From Bacillus sp. FJAT-44742 (lineage in GTDB: Bacteria > Bacillota > Bacilli > Bacillales > Marinococcaceae), in the NCBI RefSeq assembly GCF_002797315.1, contig NZ_KZ454937.1:27439-91438 (forward strand): a stretch of DNA of 64,000 nucleotides. Direction: 5' to 3'. A program made the translations under genes and the position numbers. This document shows, piece by piece, positions 50,388 through 58,532 of this stretch; the stretch's first letter is position 1; every line of letters begins with the position of its first letter. The notes beneath the pieces were generated by a model. That model was not told the origin of the DNA, ran no database searches, and worked only from the letters and a program-made list of their open reading frames with translations.

Positions 50388-51368
50388 ATGTTCACAAACA
50401 ACAAAGTCACGCAACTCTTAGGAATTCAATACCCCATTATTGAGGGTGGGATGGCACACATTGGCGACGGACAGCTGGCGGCAGCTGTGACGAATGCAGG
50501 TGGATTAGGGCAAGTTGCTGTATCTGGATTTTCCCCGAAAAAATTTCAAGAAGAAATAAACATAGCAACGAGTCTGACTAAAGGCTCGCTAGGGGTAAAT
50601 ATTCCTATAAGTAATTTTTTTAACACAAAGGATTACTTTTCAGTGATAGAACAGGAGAAAGATAAGATCAAAGCTGTCAGCTTATCTTCAGGAGATCCAC
50701 GTCCTCACATTCCGGTATTAAAGGAAATGGGGTTTCGTGTATTAGTAGTAGTAGGTTCCGTTCAGCATGCACTAAAGGCAGAGGAAGCAGGAGCGGATAT
50801 CGTTATTTGTGAAGGATTTGAAGCAGGAGGAAGAAACAGCCCTCTTGAATTAACACTTTTTTCTTTAATACCAGCCATTGAAGACAAACTTTCGATTCCT
50901 GTAGTAGCTGCCGGCGGGATCTCTTCTGGTAAAGGGATACTAGGGGCCCTTGCCCTAGGTGCCGAAGGGGTTCAAATCGGCACGCGGTTTATTGCTACTA
51001 TCGAGTCACGCGCCCACGACTCCTACAAACAGGAGCTAGTTCTATCAAATGAGGAATCAACAACGGTAGTAGAAAGAAGTATTGGTGGAATTAATAGAGT
51101 TATTAAGAGTGAGTTTGTGGAGAAAATCAAGCAGGTAGAAGAAGATCAAAGCTCATTCCAGGAGCTTTATCCGTATATCAACGGGCAGCGCAACCGAATG
51201 GCAGCAATCGATGGAATATTGTCAGAGGGGTGGGTGCATGCTGGCCAGGGCACAGCATTAATTTCTAACGTAGATACTACCAAAAATGTGATAGATGAAA
51301 TGGTTCAAAAAACAGTAGAAGCTTTTGAGCAAATGGAAGAAAAAATGAAAGCGATAACAAACAAATAA
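50388..51368 (+). CDS. Nitronate monooxygenase/FabK-like FMN enzyme
   Basis: This 326-residue TIM-barrel flavoprotein is of the 2-nitropropane dioxygenase group. It has QYPIIEGGMAHIGDGQLAAA at the start, AGADIVICEGFEAGGRNSP in the middle (phosphate/FMN site), and PVVAAGGISSGKGILGALAL then GTRFIAT near the end. Relatives oxidise nitronates or, as FabK, reduce enoyl thioesters with FMN. Inside a CoA-ester pathway an enoyl-CoA reductase or ring-modifying role is plausible; this is inference. Confidence 0.85.
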   Translation: MFTNNKVTQLLGIQYPIIEGGMAHIGDGQLAAAVTNAGGLGQVAVSGFSPKKFQEEINIATSLTKGSLGVNIPISNFFNTKDYFSVIEQEKDKIKAVSLSSGDPRPHIPVLKEMGFRVLVVVGSVQHALKAEEAGADIVICEGFEAGGRNSPLELTLFSLIPAIEDKLSIPVVAAGGISSGKGILGALALGAEGVQIGTRFIATIESRAHDSYKQELVLSNEESTTVVERSIGGINRVIKSEFVEKIKQVEEDQSSFQELYPYINGQRNRMAAIDGILSEGWVHAGQGTALISNVDTTKNVIDEMVQKTVEAFEQMEEKMKAITNK

Positions 51369-51381
51369 GGGGGAAATCTAG

Positions 51382-52149
51382 GTGGCTTTTCAAACGATTA
51401 AAGTAAGCATAGAAGACCACATTGCTTCAATTACATTGGCACGTGAGCCTGTAAATATTTTGAATATTCAAATGATGAAAGAGATATCAGAGGCTCTTGA
51501 AATCGTAATAAGCCGTAACGACCTGAACGCTTTAGTCATCCGAGCAGAGGGAAAAGCTTTTTCTGCAGGAGTAGCCATAGAGGATCACGTAGGGGAATTG
51601 GCAGAGCCGATGATCCACGCATTTCATAAATTGTTTCATCAGCTGTCTAAGGTACCGATTCCAACCATAGGTGTGGTCGAGGGAGCAGCGATAGGAGGAG
51701 GCTGTGAAGTGGCTTCTTTTTGTGATATTACTGTAGCTTCAAGGTCATCAAAATTTGGTCAGCCTGAGATTAACTTGGGATTATTCCCACCGGTTTCTGC
51801 CGCATACTTTCCGTGGCTTATGGGCTACAATTTGACCATGGAGCTCTTGCTTACCGGGCGTACATTAAAAGCGGAAGAAGCCAAAGAGTACGGGTTAATC
51901 AACACTGTAGTCAGTGAGGAAGAAGTAGAATCATATGTCCATGAACTCTTAGAATCGATGAAAGCCAAAAGTCGGGAAGCGCTAAAATTAACGAAAAAAG
52001 CAGTCCGCACCTCTATGGCTGTTTCTATTACAGGTGCCATCAGTGAGGTAGAGCAAATTTACTTGCAAGAACTTATGAAGACAAACGATGCGAAAGAGGG
52101 ACTTTCTTCTTTTATGGAAAAAAGGGAGCCTGTCTGGTCGCACGCATAG
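51382..52149 (+). CDS. Crotonase resembling cyclohexa-1,5-dienecarbonyl-CoA hydratase
   Basis: This 255-residue crotonase has features I associate with dienoyl-CoA hydratases acting on the dearomatised benzoyl ring. These are LAREPVNILNIQMMKEI, FSAGVAIEDHVGE in place of the usual GAD loop, and QPEINLGLFPPVSAAYFP in place of PGAGGTQ. Both catalytic Glu positions are kept (PEINLG and TMELLLTG). A ring-CoA substrate is therefore likely. The GTG start follows AAGGGGG by 8 bases. Confidence 0.82.
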   Translation: MAFQTIKVSIEDHIASITLAREPVNILNIQMMKEISEALEIVISRNDLNALVIRAEGKAFSAGVAIEDHVGELAEPMIHAFHKLFHQLSKVPIPTIGVVEGAAIGGGCEVASFCDITVASRSSKFGQPEINLGLFPPVSAAYFPWLMGYNLTMELLLTGRTLKAEEAKEYGLINTVVSEEEVESYVHELLESMKAKSREALKLTKKAVRTSMAVSITGAISEVEQIYLQELMKTNDAKEGLSSFMEKREPVWSHA

Positions 52150-52160
52150 GAGGGTGAAGG

Positions 52161-53144
52161 ATGGAAGTTCACAAAATCGAAGGAGAAGGGTATCGGATCG
52201 GAATTCCCGTGCCCTTCCCTATGAAATATGTATATTGTTATCTGTTTCCTAAGGCAGATCATTACATTTTAATAGATGCGGGCTTTAACTATCCAAAGGC
52301 AAGAGACACATGGGAAGAAGTATTTCAATATCTTTCCATCGACCCTAAGCTGATACAAGAGATTTATATTACTCATTTCCATCCTGATCATTCAGGGCTT
52401 GCAGGGTGGATGCAAGAAAAGACGGGAGCAAGGGTCTACATGCATGACTTAGACTGCCAAATGTTTCAAAGAGTTTGGGGGAAAGGGAGTCAACAGGCTA
52501 CCACTGTACAATCCATGATCGAAAGTCATGGTGTCCCACTTATGCTTTCTAAAGAAATTGAGGAGCATATGGAAAAGATGAAAACCAATGTTCTTCCTTT
52601 ACCTGAGATTGAACCGCTCCCTCAGAAGCCTTATTTTGCTGGTCGAGAGTGGGACATCATTCATACGCCAGGCCACAGTGATGGTTTAGTTTGTTTTTAT
52701 GATTCGGCCGAAGAAATCCTGATCTCATCAGATTTTATTCTTGACCCCATTACACCAAATATTAGTGTCTGGCCTGGGGCCAGACAGCATCCACTGCACG
52801 ATTACATTGCATCCTTAAAGAAAATAATGGAGGTAACTGTCAAAGTAGCCTACACCGCGCATGGAGAAGTCCTTTATCATGTTAAGGAGCGGGCGGAGGC
52901 ACTCATCTACCATCATGAAAAACGCCTGGAAAAAATAAAGGAGCTCGCTGCGAATAAAACGGCGTATGAAATTGCTTCAGATCTCTTTCAGCATAGAGAA
53001 CTAAACCCCCATCAGTGGCGATTTGCTATGGCAGAAACGATCGCTCACTTAAATTACCTAGAAAAAGAACGGAAGTTAGAAAAACATAATATAGGTAAGC
53101 TGATATTCTACAATCAAATACAGCCTTCTTCCAGTATGATATAA
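52161..53144 (+). CDS. MBL-fold metallohydrolase (second copy type)
   Basis: This 327-residue metallo-beta-lactamase-fold hydrolase is related to the 36186 protein. Metal motif THFHPDHSGLAG, GHSDGLVCFYD, SSDFILD and TAHGEVLYH complete the active site; the C-terminal winged helix is present (KTAYEIASDLFQHRELNPHQ). It probably hydrolyses a CoA thioester or ring lactone. AGGAGGGTG precedes the ATG, 11 bases after the crotonase stop. It is the last gene of the first half-operon, with terminator at 53143. Confidence 0.86.
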   Translation: MEVHKIEGEGYRIGIPVPFPMKYVYCYLFPKADHYILIDAGFNYPKARDTWEEVFQYLSIDPKLIQEIYITHFHPDHSGLAGWMQEKTGARVYMHDLDCQMFQRVWGKGSQQATTVQSMIESHGVPLMLSKEIEEHMEKMKTNVLPLPEIEPLPQKPYFAGREWDIIHTPGHSDGLVCFYDSAEEILISSDFILDPITPNISVWPGARQHPLHDYIASLKKIMEVTVKVAYTAHGEVLYHVKERAEALIYHHEKRLEKIKELAANKTAYEIASDLFQHRELNPHQWRFAMAETIAHLNYLEKERKLEKHNIGKLIFYNQIQPSSSMI

Positions 53145-53175
53145 AATCACAGAGCATAGTCTCTGTGATTTTTTT
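53143..53175 (+). terminator. Rho-independent terminator
   Basis: AAAATCACAGAG and CTCTGTGATTTT make a perfect 12-bp stem with a 6-base loop and a T-run. It separates the upper gene group from the paaA operon. Confidence 0.9.
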
Positions 53176-53290
53176 GTAATAAATGAGAATTTCCACCAAA
53201 AGTGCTTGCTACCCAAAGGGGAAAGGCTTTGCAGGATACAATCACCACTCTAACCAAGACTGTGGGAAACATGAAAATACTTTTTAATCT

Positions 53291-53378
53291 ATCGTTAAAA
53301 AAACGTAATGAATATATTGACTTTCCCTCTTGGGTAGTTTATATTATTAATTAAATACGATAATTTAAAAAACATAAT
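53291..53378 (+). promoter_or_regulatory. paaA promoter with two operator-like elements
   Basis: -35 TTGACT (53317-53322), 17-base spacer, -10 TATATT (53340-53345). Just upstream is ATCGTTAAAAAAACGTAAT (53291-53309), containing CGTT-N5-AACG. Just downstream is TACGATAATTTAAAAAACAT (53355-53374). Both resemble the element in front of the FNR gene on the other strand. Flanking sites fit a repressor such as PaaX. Confidence 0.65.
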
Positions 53379-53400
53379 AAGATGCGAAGGGGGCTTCTTC

Positions 53401-54339
53401 ATGAGTCAGGCCGAAATGCTAATGGAAAAAGTACAGGATGGTTTTATGGTAGAACGTAGTGAAGATATGAATGAGGAGTATTTGAAAGCGCTTAAACAAA
53501 CATTGACCATTGTAGGAGATACAGAATTACTGAGTGTGCCTCCGTTATTAACTGTCTATAATGAAGCACCTAATCTTAACTACAAAATTACAGCTTTGGC
53601 TGTTATGCAGGATGAAATCGGTCATGCTCATATTGCGTACCGATTGCTTGAAGCTTTAGGAGAAGACACGGAAAGCTTGTTGTATGAGCGACCAGCTAAC
53701 CGCTGGAAAAATCCATATGCCTTTGACTTTAAGCTGAATAATTGGATTGAACTAGGAGTATTTAATGGTCTGTTTGATCGGGCAGGATATACCCTCCTTG
53801 GAGATGCCTACCAAAGTACGTCCTATGGACCTTGGAAAAGAGCATTAGTGAAAGTAGATAAAGAGGAATTGTTTCACCTTCGCAATGGCGAAATTATCAT
53901 GAAAGCCGGTATGAAAAAGCCAGAAACCGCGAAGCAGGTGCAAGAAGCAGTCGATTGGATGTTTCTCATGGCCTTAGAGTTTTTTGGAGTAGCAGACAAC
54001 TTAAAGAGTCGATCCGCTCAGCTGGATTATAAATTGAAGGGAAGCACAAACGACGAGCTTCGCCAACGGTGGTTATCCACCGCCGTGCCGTTTTGTGAAT
54101 CGATCGGCGTAAAGGTTCCAGCTCATTATGATGAAGAACAAGAGAAATACGTTCTTGATGTTCCGTTCCCCTGTAAGTTTGATGTAGAGAACAGGAAATG
54201 GCTTTATGATCAGCCGGATACATGGGATGGAGTTATCCAGCGTTTCAAAAAGAGAGGACCCCAAAATGAAGAGTTTGTGAATCGCATTCAAAAAGGCGCC
54301 AAAGAATTAGAACAAATGCGCCAGGAGGAGGCTATATAG
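53401..54339 (+). CDS. paaA: Divergent PaaA-like catalytic subunit of aryl-CoA epoxidase
   Basis: This 312-residue ferritin-like diiron protein is of the phenylacetic acid catabolic family. Likely iron ligands are all present: Glu42 (GDTELL), Glu72/His75 (MQDEIGHAH), Glu117 (WIELGVF) and Glu156/His159 (KEELFHLRNGE). PaaA inserts one oxygen into an aromatic CoA ester to give a ring epoxide. The sequence departs strongly from classical PaaA, for example QDEIGHAHIAYRLLEALG against QDEAGHGLYLYSATETLG. The substrate may therefore not be phenylacetyl-CoA. It is the first gene of its operon. Confidence 0.85.
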   Translation: MSQAEMLMEKVQDGFMVERSEDMNEEYLKALKQTLTIVGDTELLSVPPLLTVYNEAPNLNYKITALAVMQDEIGHAHIAYRLLEALGEDTESLLYERPANRWKNPYAFDFKLNNWIELGVFNGLFDRAGYTLLGDAYQSTSYGPWKRALVKVDKEELFHLRNGEIIMKAGMKKPETAKQVQEAVDWMFLMALEFFGVADNLKSRSAQLDYKLKGSTNDELRQRWLSTAVPFCESIGVKVPAHYDEEQEKYVLDVPFPCKFDVENRKWLYDQPDTWDGVIQRFKKRGPQNEEFVNRIQKGAKELEQMRQEEAI

Positions 54340-54341
54340 CC

Positions 54342-54671
54342 ATGAGTACAGCGATCAATAACCAATCCACTGAGCAATATTGGCAGGCCCTTCGAGAAGT
54401 CATGGATCCAGAGTTCCCTATTAGTGTGGTTGACATGGGACTGATCCGAAAAATTGAAACAAAGGGCAGTACAGTAGTGGTAACCATGACGTATACTTCT
54501 ACCGGATGTGCATGCATGACTTGGATTGAAAGTGATATCACAGAGAGACTTTTACAAGAAAAAAATATTGATGAAGTAAGCATCCACGTGGTTTGGGATC
54601 CACCTTGGACCGTCCACGACATGACGGAAGAGGGAAGAAATAAAATGAAACATTGGGGGGTAAGTTCATGA
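54342..54671 (+). CDS. paaD: PaaD N-terminal (DUF59/MIP18) part, encoded alone
   Basis: This 109-residue DUF59 protein has REVMDPEFPISVVDMGLIRK and STGCACMTWIESDI, the PaaD type of the Fe-S/metal-cluster assembly fold with its conserved Cys pair. Usual PaaD also carries a C-terminal zinc ribbon. Here that part is missing and a matching zinc-ribbon peptide is encoded separately at 55530. PaaD is thought to help mature the PaaABC(E) complex. The gene starts 2 bases after paaA and its stop overlaps paaB. Confidence 0.87.
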   Translation: MSTAINNQSTEQYWQALREVMDPEFPISVVDMGLIRKIETKGSTVVVTMTYTSTGCACMTWIESDITERLLQEKNIDEVSIHVVWDPPWTVHDMTEEGRNKMKHWGVSS

Positions 54672-54901
54672 GCTCCACATTACCACAGAATGAAGACTAT
54701 CTATTATTCACCAGAATTAAGCGAGGTGACGACTTGGTGGAAGTAGGGTCCTTGCGGGCAACCAGTGATGAATTAGCAAAGCTTTATGCAAAGCAAATAT
54801 ATGATGAAGAAGATTGGGTGGAAATGCAAGTAGTAAAAAAATCTAACCTTCTCCCTGTCATTCTTCCGGAGCCATTATTTGAAAAGGAAGGTGTGAAATA
54901 A
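54668..54901 (+). CDS. paaB: PaaB-like small subunit of the epoxidase
   Basis: This 77-residue protein has the PaaB core YLLFTRIKRGDDLVEVGSLR and YAKQIYDEEDWVEMQVVKKS. It is shorter than typical PaaB (about 95). PaaB bridges PaaAC units. ATG 54668 is used, overlapping the PaaD stop by 4 bases, with TTGGGGGG upstream. Confidence 0.87.
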   Translation: MSSTLPQNEDYLLFTRIKRGDDLVEVGSLRATSDELAKLYAKQIYDEEDWVEMQVVKKSNLLPVILPEPLFEKEGVK

Positions 54902-55540
54902 ATGACAGAAAACGAAATCAGAAAAATTGCAGAGCTGGCCGAGACCATTGCTGATAATAAATTTATTATGGGCGACAAGCTTGTAGAAATTGGCGTCAGT
55001 GGTCCAAATTTAGAAGCTTCTCTTTCCTCTATTTCGATGGCTCAAGGAGAGTTAGGCCATGCTCGTCTGATCTACCGCTGGGCACATGAGGTGCAAGGAC
55101 AGCGTGGAGGGAAGGACGTGAAAAGTCAAACCGGCAAAGCATTTGAGCAGATTGTCCAGGCATCAAATTGGGTTGAGTTAATTGCCGGCTTCTATGTAAA
55201 TAATGTAGCCATTGATCTTGTCATGAAAGAGCTTATGAAAGGAAACGGAAACGAACTCAAGGCTCCGTTCAGTAAGATGCTAAACGAACAATATGACCAT
55301 CTGGTTTACTCAAAAGATTGGTCTCATCAGCTCTTGCAAGATACAGGCTCCATTCCAGGTAGGTTCAAACAAGAGGTAGACAAAGCAATGAAAGAGGCAG
55401 TTGCTTGGCTCTCAACTATCGAGAAGGACAGTGATCTCATAAGCAGTGGAGCGATTTCTCCTCAAAGCAATTTATCAAGTGAATGTAAGGAAATTGTTGA
55501 AGAGTTGCCCTTAGACAGGAATGTTTCTTATGCTGGCTGA
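54902..55540 (+). CDS. paaC: PaaC-like structural subunit of the epoxidase
   Basis: This 212-residue ferritin-like protein pairs with PaaA. It has EIGVSGPNLEASLSSISMAQ and GELGHARLIYRWA, and a later KAPFSKMLNEQYDHLVYSKD-like EQYDH segment. It is about 30-40 residues shorter than classical PaaC. In known complexes PaaC is structural and does not bind diiron. It starts directly after paaB and overlaps the zinc-ribbon peptide. Confidence 0.87.
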   Translation: MTENEIRKIAELAETIADNKFIMGDKLVEIGVSGPNLEASLSSISMAQGELGHARLIYRWAHEVQGQRGGKDVKSQTGKAFEQIVQASNWVELIAGFYVNNVAIDLVMKELMKGNGNELKAPFSKMLNEQYDHLVYSKDWSHQLLQDTGSIPGRFKQEVDKAMKEAVAWLSTIEKDSDLISSGAISPQSNLSSECKEIVEELPLDRNVSYAG

Positions 55541-55706
55541 TCCAAAGAATAGCGAAGCTGGCGTTACGTGTTCTTTCTGTTCATCAGGAAAGGTGGAAAA
55601 GATTGCACCATTTGGTACAGCCCAGCTCGTTCGACAATACTACTGTCATCATTGTCAATCGGTTTTTGAATACATTCGCTGGCAAAAGAAATCTAACAAT
55701 GGATAA
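55530..55706 (+). CDS. Detached PaaD-type zinc ribbon, ~58 aa
   Basis: This small zinc ribbon has two CxxC pairs: CSFCSSGK and CHHCQSVF, with FGTAQLVRQYY between. The order Cys-x2-Cys, FG(S/T)-x-(L/V), YxCxxC matches the C-terminal tail of PaaD (FGST....YRC..C). Start ATG 55530 is favoured because ACAGGA lies 9 bases upstream; ATG 55521 touches that sequence. It overlaps the end of paaC. It is probably the second half of a split PaaD. Confidence 0.8.
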   Translation: MLADPKNSEAGVTCSFCSSGKVEKIAPFGTAQLVRQYYCHHCQSVFEYIRWQKKSNNG

Positions 55707-55721
55707 AGGGTGTCCTATACT

Positions 55722-56585
55722 ATGGAAAAGATTAACAATGTAGCCGTCATAGGGTCAGGCACCATGGGGGCAGGTATTGCGCAAGTAGCGGTACAGCATG
55801 GTTTTACCACTGTTTTATATGATATTGAAGAGGATCAGGTGAAACAGGCTAAACATTCGATCTTCAAACGGTTAGACCGTTTAGTGGAAAAAGGAAAAAT
55901 CTCAGAAGATCAAAGGGATTCTGCCAAAAACCTATTGTTTCTTACTACAAACATAGAAGAAGTGGGGCAGGTAGATCTAGTGATTGAAGCAGCACCAGAA
56001 AAAATAGAAATTAAACATTCAATTTTTGAGAAATTAGAAGCCGTTTGTTCCTCGACTGCTGTGTTGGCGTCTAATACGTCTTCCTTATCCATTACGGAAA
56101 TTTCAGGAAGAAGAGATCATCCAAACAGGGTAGCAGGCCTTCATTTTTTTAACCCTGCCCCGTTAATGCCTCTCGTTGAAGTGATCAAAGGGATGCATAC
56201 TTCTGAAGAGGTGATAGAAACCTTACGTGCTTTTGCTGTTCAGTTAAATAAGACACCGGTGTTTTGTAAGGATACACCAGGATTTATTGTTAACAGAGTA
56301 GCACGGCCTTTTTATAATGAAGCTTTGCGTATGGCCCAGGACCAGGTGGCATCTGTAGAACAAATTGACAAAATAATGCGAAATATCGGTGGGTTTAAGA
56401 TGGGGCCATTTGAATTACAAGATTTAATAGGCATTGATATTAACTATGCTACCACTACAACGGTTTATGATAGTTTTTCTGGGGAAAGCCGGTTTCGTCC
56501 AAGTTCTCTTCAAAAGCGGATGGTGCAAGGAGGACGGCTTGGAAGAAAGACAGAAGGGGGCTTTTATGAGTATAAACCAATGTAA
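55722..56585 (+). CDS. 3-hydroxyacyl-CoA dehydrogenase (PaaH-like)
   Basis: This 287-residue NAD-dependent dehydrogenase has VAVIGSGTMGAGIAQVAVQH, the catalytic His in GLHFFNPAPLMPLVEVIKG, the Asn/Glu region NRVARPFYNEALRM and the C-terminal helical domain ending GGFYEYKPM. It oxidises a 3-hydroxyacyl-CoA in the lower pathway. ATG 55722 is preferred; GTG 55710 directly abuts AAAGG. The end overlaps the next gene by 20 bases. Confidence 0.92.
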   Translation: MEKINNVAVIGSGTMGAGIAQVAVQHGFTTVLYDIEEDQVKQAKHSIFKRLDRLVEKGKISEDQRDSAKNLLFLTTNIEEVGQVDLVIEAAPEKIEIKHSIFEKLEAVCSSTAVLASNTSSLSITEISGRRDHPNRVAGLHFFNPAPLMPLVEVIKGMHTSEEVIETLRAFAVQLNKTPVFCKDTPGFIVNRVARPFYNEALRMAQDQVASVEQIDKIMRNIGGFKMGPFELQDLIGIDINYATTTTVYDSFSGESRFRPSSLQKRMVQGGRLGRKTEGGFYEYKPM

Positions 56586-57324
56586 CATCAGTATTATTGG
56601 GGAAAACAATATCGCTCGTTCCTTCTTTACTATCATGAACCGTAAAGAAGGGATAGAGGTAGCTAGAAACGATAAAGACAAGTTAGCTTCCGCTCATCTA
56701 GTGATTGAAACTCACAACATGGAGCAAGGAGAAAAGAAAAAAGCCATTCGTTATATTGATGAACATGCGCCTGCAGGTGCCACTGTACTTACGACATCTA
56801 TGCAATGGACGGCAACGGAGATTGCTTCCTGGAGTTCCTACCCTGAAAGGGTCATTGGGTTTGGAGCGTTTGCAGATGCTGAGGAGGCACCGGCCATTGA
56901 AGCTGCACCAGCATTACAAACAGACCCGGCTCATATGACCGGTGTCCAGACCCTTTTTCAATCAGTAGGAAAAGAAGTTGAATGGGTGGATGATGAAGTT
57001 GGGCTGGTGTACCCCAGAATCCTAGCCATGATCATTAATGAAGCAGCATTTGCCTTGATGGAAAATACTGCTTCCGCAGAAGATATTGATCTGGCAATGA
57101 AAAAGGGAACCAACTACCCTGCGGGACCCCTGGAATGGGCTGAAAAGGTAGGAATTGATAATGTGTTTGCCGTGTTAAATGGATTGCACCGTCAACTGGG
57201 AGAGGAAAGGTATCGGCCAGCTTCCTTGATAAAAAAACTGGTTTACGCAGGGTGGGTAGGAGAAGAAACGGAAAAGGGATTTTATCACTATGAGAACCGT
57301 TTATCGAAGGAGTTAATACGATGA
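56566..57324 (+). CDS. 3-hydroxyacyl-CoA dehydrogenase-like protein with degenerate NAD site
   Basis: This 252-residue protein has the 3HCDH fold but an altered Rossmann entrance: ISIIGENNIARSF replaces GxGxMGxG. The usual catalytic HFFNP block is GFGAFADAEEAP. The C-terminal domain is normal (YPAGPLEWAEKVGIDNVFAV), as is the ending GFYHYE. It is translationally coupled to the real dehydrogenase before it. It may be a non-catalytic partner subunit or bind another ligand. GGGGGC precedes ATG 56566. Confidence 0.82.
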   Translation: MSINQCNISIIGENNIARSFFTIMNRKEGIEVARNDKDKLASAHLVIETHNMEQGEKKKAIRYIDEHAPAGATVLTTSMQWTATEIASWSSYPERVIGFGAFADAEEAPAIEAAPALQTDPAHMTGVQTLFQSVGKEVEWVDDEVGLVYPRILAMIINEAAFALMENTASAEDIDLAMKKGTNYPAGPLEWAEKVGIDNVFAVLNGLHRQLGEERYRPASLIKKLVYAGWVGEETEKGFYHYENRLSKELIR

Positions 57325-58520
57325 GAGACCCAGTCATAATTGATGCAGTAAGAACTCCAATCGGGAGAGTGAACGGCGCCTTGTCCACTGTTCGTCCAGA
57401 TGACCTCGCCGGGCACGTGATCAGGGAGCTTATGAAAAGGGTCGATATAGATCCAAATGACATCGATGATGTATTGATGGGTTGTGCCAACCAAGGTGGC
57501 GAAGACAACCGGAATGTTGCTCGGATGGGGTTGTTACTTGCCGGGCTTCCAACCACTGTGCCGGGTGTTACAGTTAATCGACTCTGCGGCTCAGGGTTAG
57601 AAGCGATAAACCAATCGAGTTCTAGCGTAAAAGCTGACCAAGGGGATGTTTTTATTGCTGGAGGTACCGAAAGCATGTCCCGGGCTCCATATGTCATGAT
57701 GAAGCCCCACGTAACAGGAGCCAGAGGTAATCAGACGTTGTATGACACCACCATTGGATGGCGGTTGGTTAACCCTGAACTGGCAAAGGAGTATCCACCT
57801 ATCAGCTTAGGGGAAACCGCTGAAAATGTGGGTGTGAAATACAATATTTCGCGTGAAGAACAGGATGAAATGGCTCTCCACAGTCAGAAAAAGGCAGTAC
57901 GGGCGATGGAAAGCAATCGGTTTGAGGAAGAAATCGTTCCCTATCAAGTCCCTCAACGTAAAGGAGCTCCGGTTTTATTTGAAAAAGATGAACACCCTCG
58001 CCCTGAAGCATCTTTGGAAGGCTTAAAGTCGCTTAAGGGAGCATTTAAGAAAGGCGGCACCGTAACAGCTGGCAACTCCTCAGGCATCAATGATGGGGCG
58101 AGCGCTCTCCTGATCATGGAAAAAGAAAGGGCCGAGCAACTTGGCTTACAACCCATGGCCCGGATTGTAACCTCAGCGGTTGCAGGAGTAGACCCCTCTT
58201 ATATGGGAATTGGACCGATTCCAGCTACCCAAAAGGCATTAAAACGAGCTGGTTTGACCACTAAAGACATCGACCTTGCCGAATTGAATGAAGCCTTTGC
58301 CGCGCAAGCGTTGGCATGCATCAAAGAATTAGAGCTGGATCCCGACATTGTAAACGTGAATGGAGGAGCCATTGCACTTGGACACCCACTGGGATGCAGC
58401 GGAGCACGAATCATGACGACCCTTGTTCATGAAATGCAGAAGAGAGACTGCAGATATGGTCTGGCAAGTATGTGCATTGGTGTAGGACAAGGCATATCAA
58501 CCATTGTAGAAAAAATATAA
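57321..58520 (+). CDS. Thiolase (PaaJ/3-oxoadipyl-CoA thiolase type)
   Basis: This 399-residue thiolase has nucleophilic Cys in VNRLCGSGLEAI, GGTESMSRAPYVM, His in NVNGGAIALGHPLGCSGARI and the acid/base Cys in MCIGVGQG. The segment order is that of PaaJ/PcaF thiolases, which cleave 3-oxoadipyl-CoA to succinyl-CoA and acetyl-CoA. Its ATG overlaps the previous stop by 4 bases and AAGGAG is well spaced. Confidence 0.93.
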   Translation: MRDPVIIDAVRTPIGRVNGALSTVRPDDLAGHVIRELMKRVDIDPNDIDDVLMGCANQGGEDNRNVARMGLLLAGLPTTVPGVTVNRLCGSGLEAINQSSSSVKADQGDVFIAGGTESMSRAPYVMMKPHVTGARGNQTLYDTTIGWRLVNPELAKEYPPISLGETAENVGVKYNISREEQDEMALHSQKKAVRAMESNRFEEEIVPYQVPQRKGAPVLFEKDEHPRPEASLEGLKSLKGAFKKGGTVTAGNSSGINDGASALLIMEKERAEQLGLQPMARIVTSAVAGVDPSYMGIGPIPATQKALKRAGLTTKDIDLAELNEAFAAQALACIKELELDPDIVNVNGGAIALGHPLGCSGARIMTTLVHEMQKRDCRYGLASMCIGVGQGISTIVEKI

Positions 58521-58532
58521 GGAGGAATTTAT

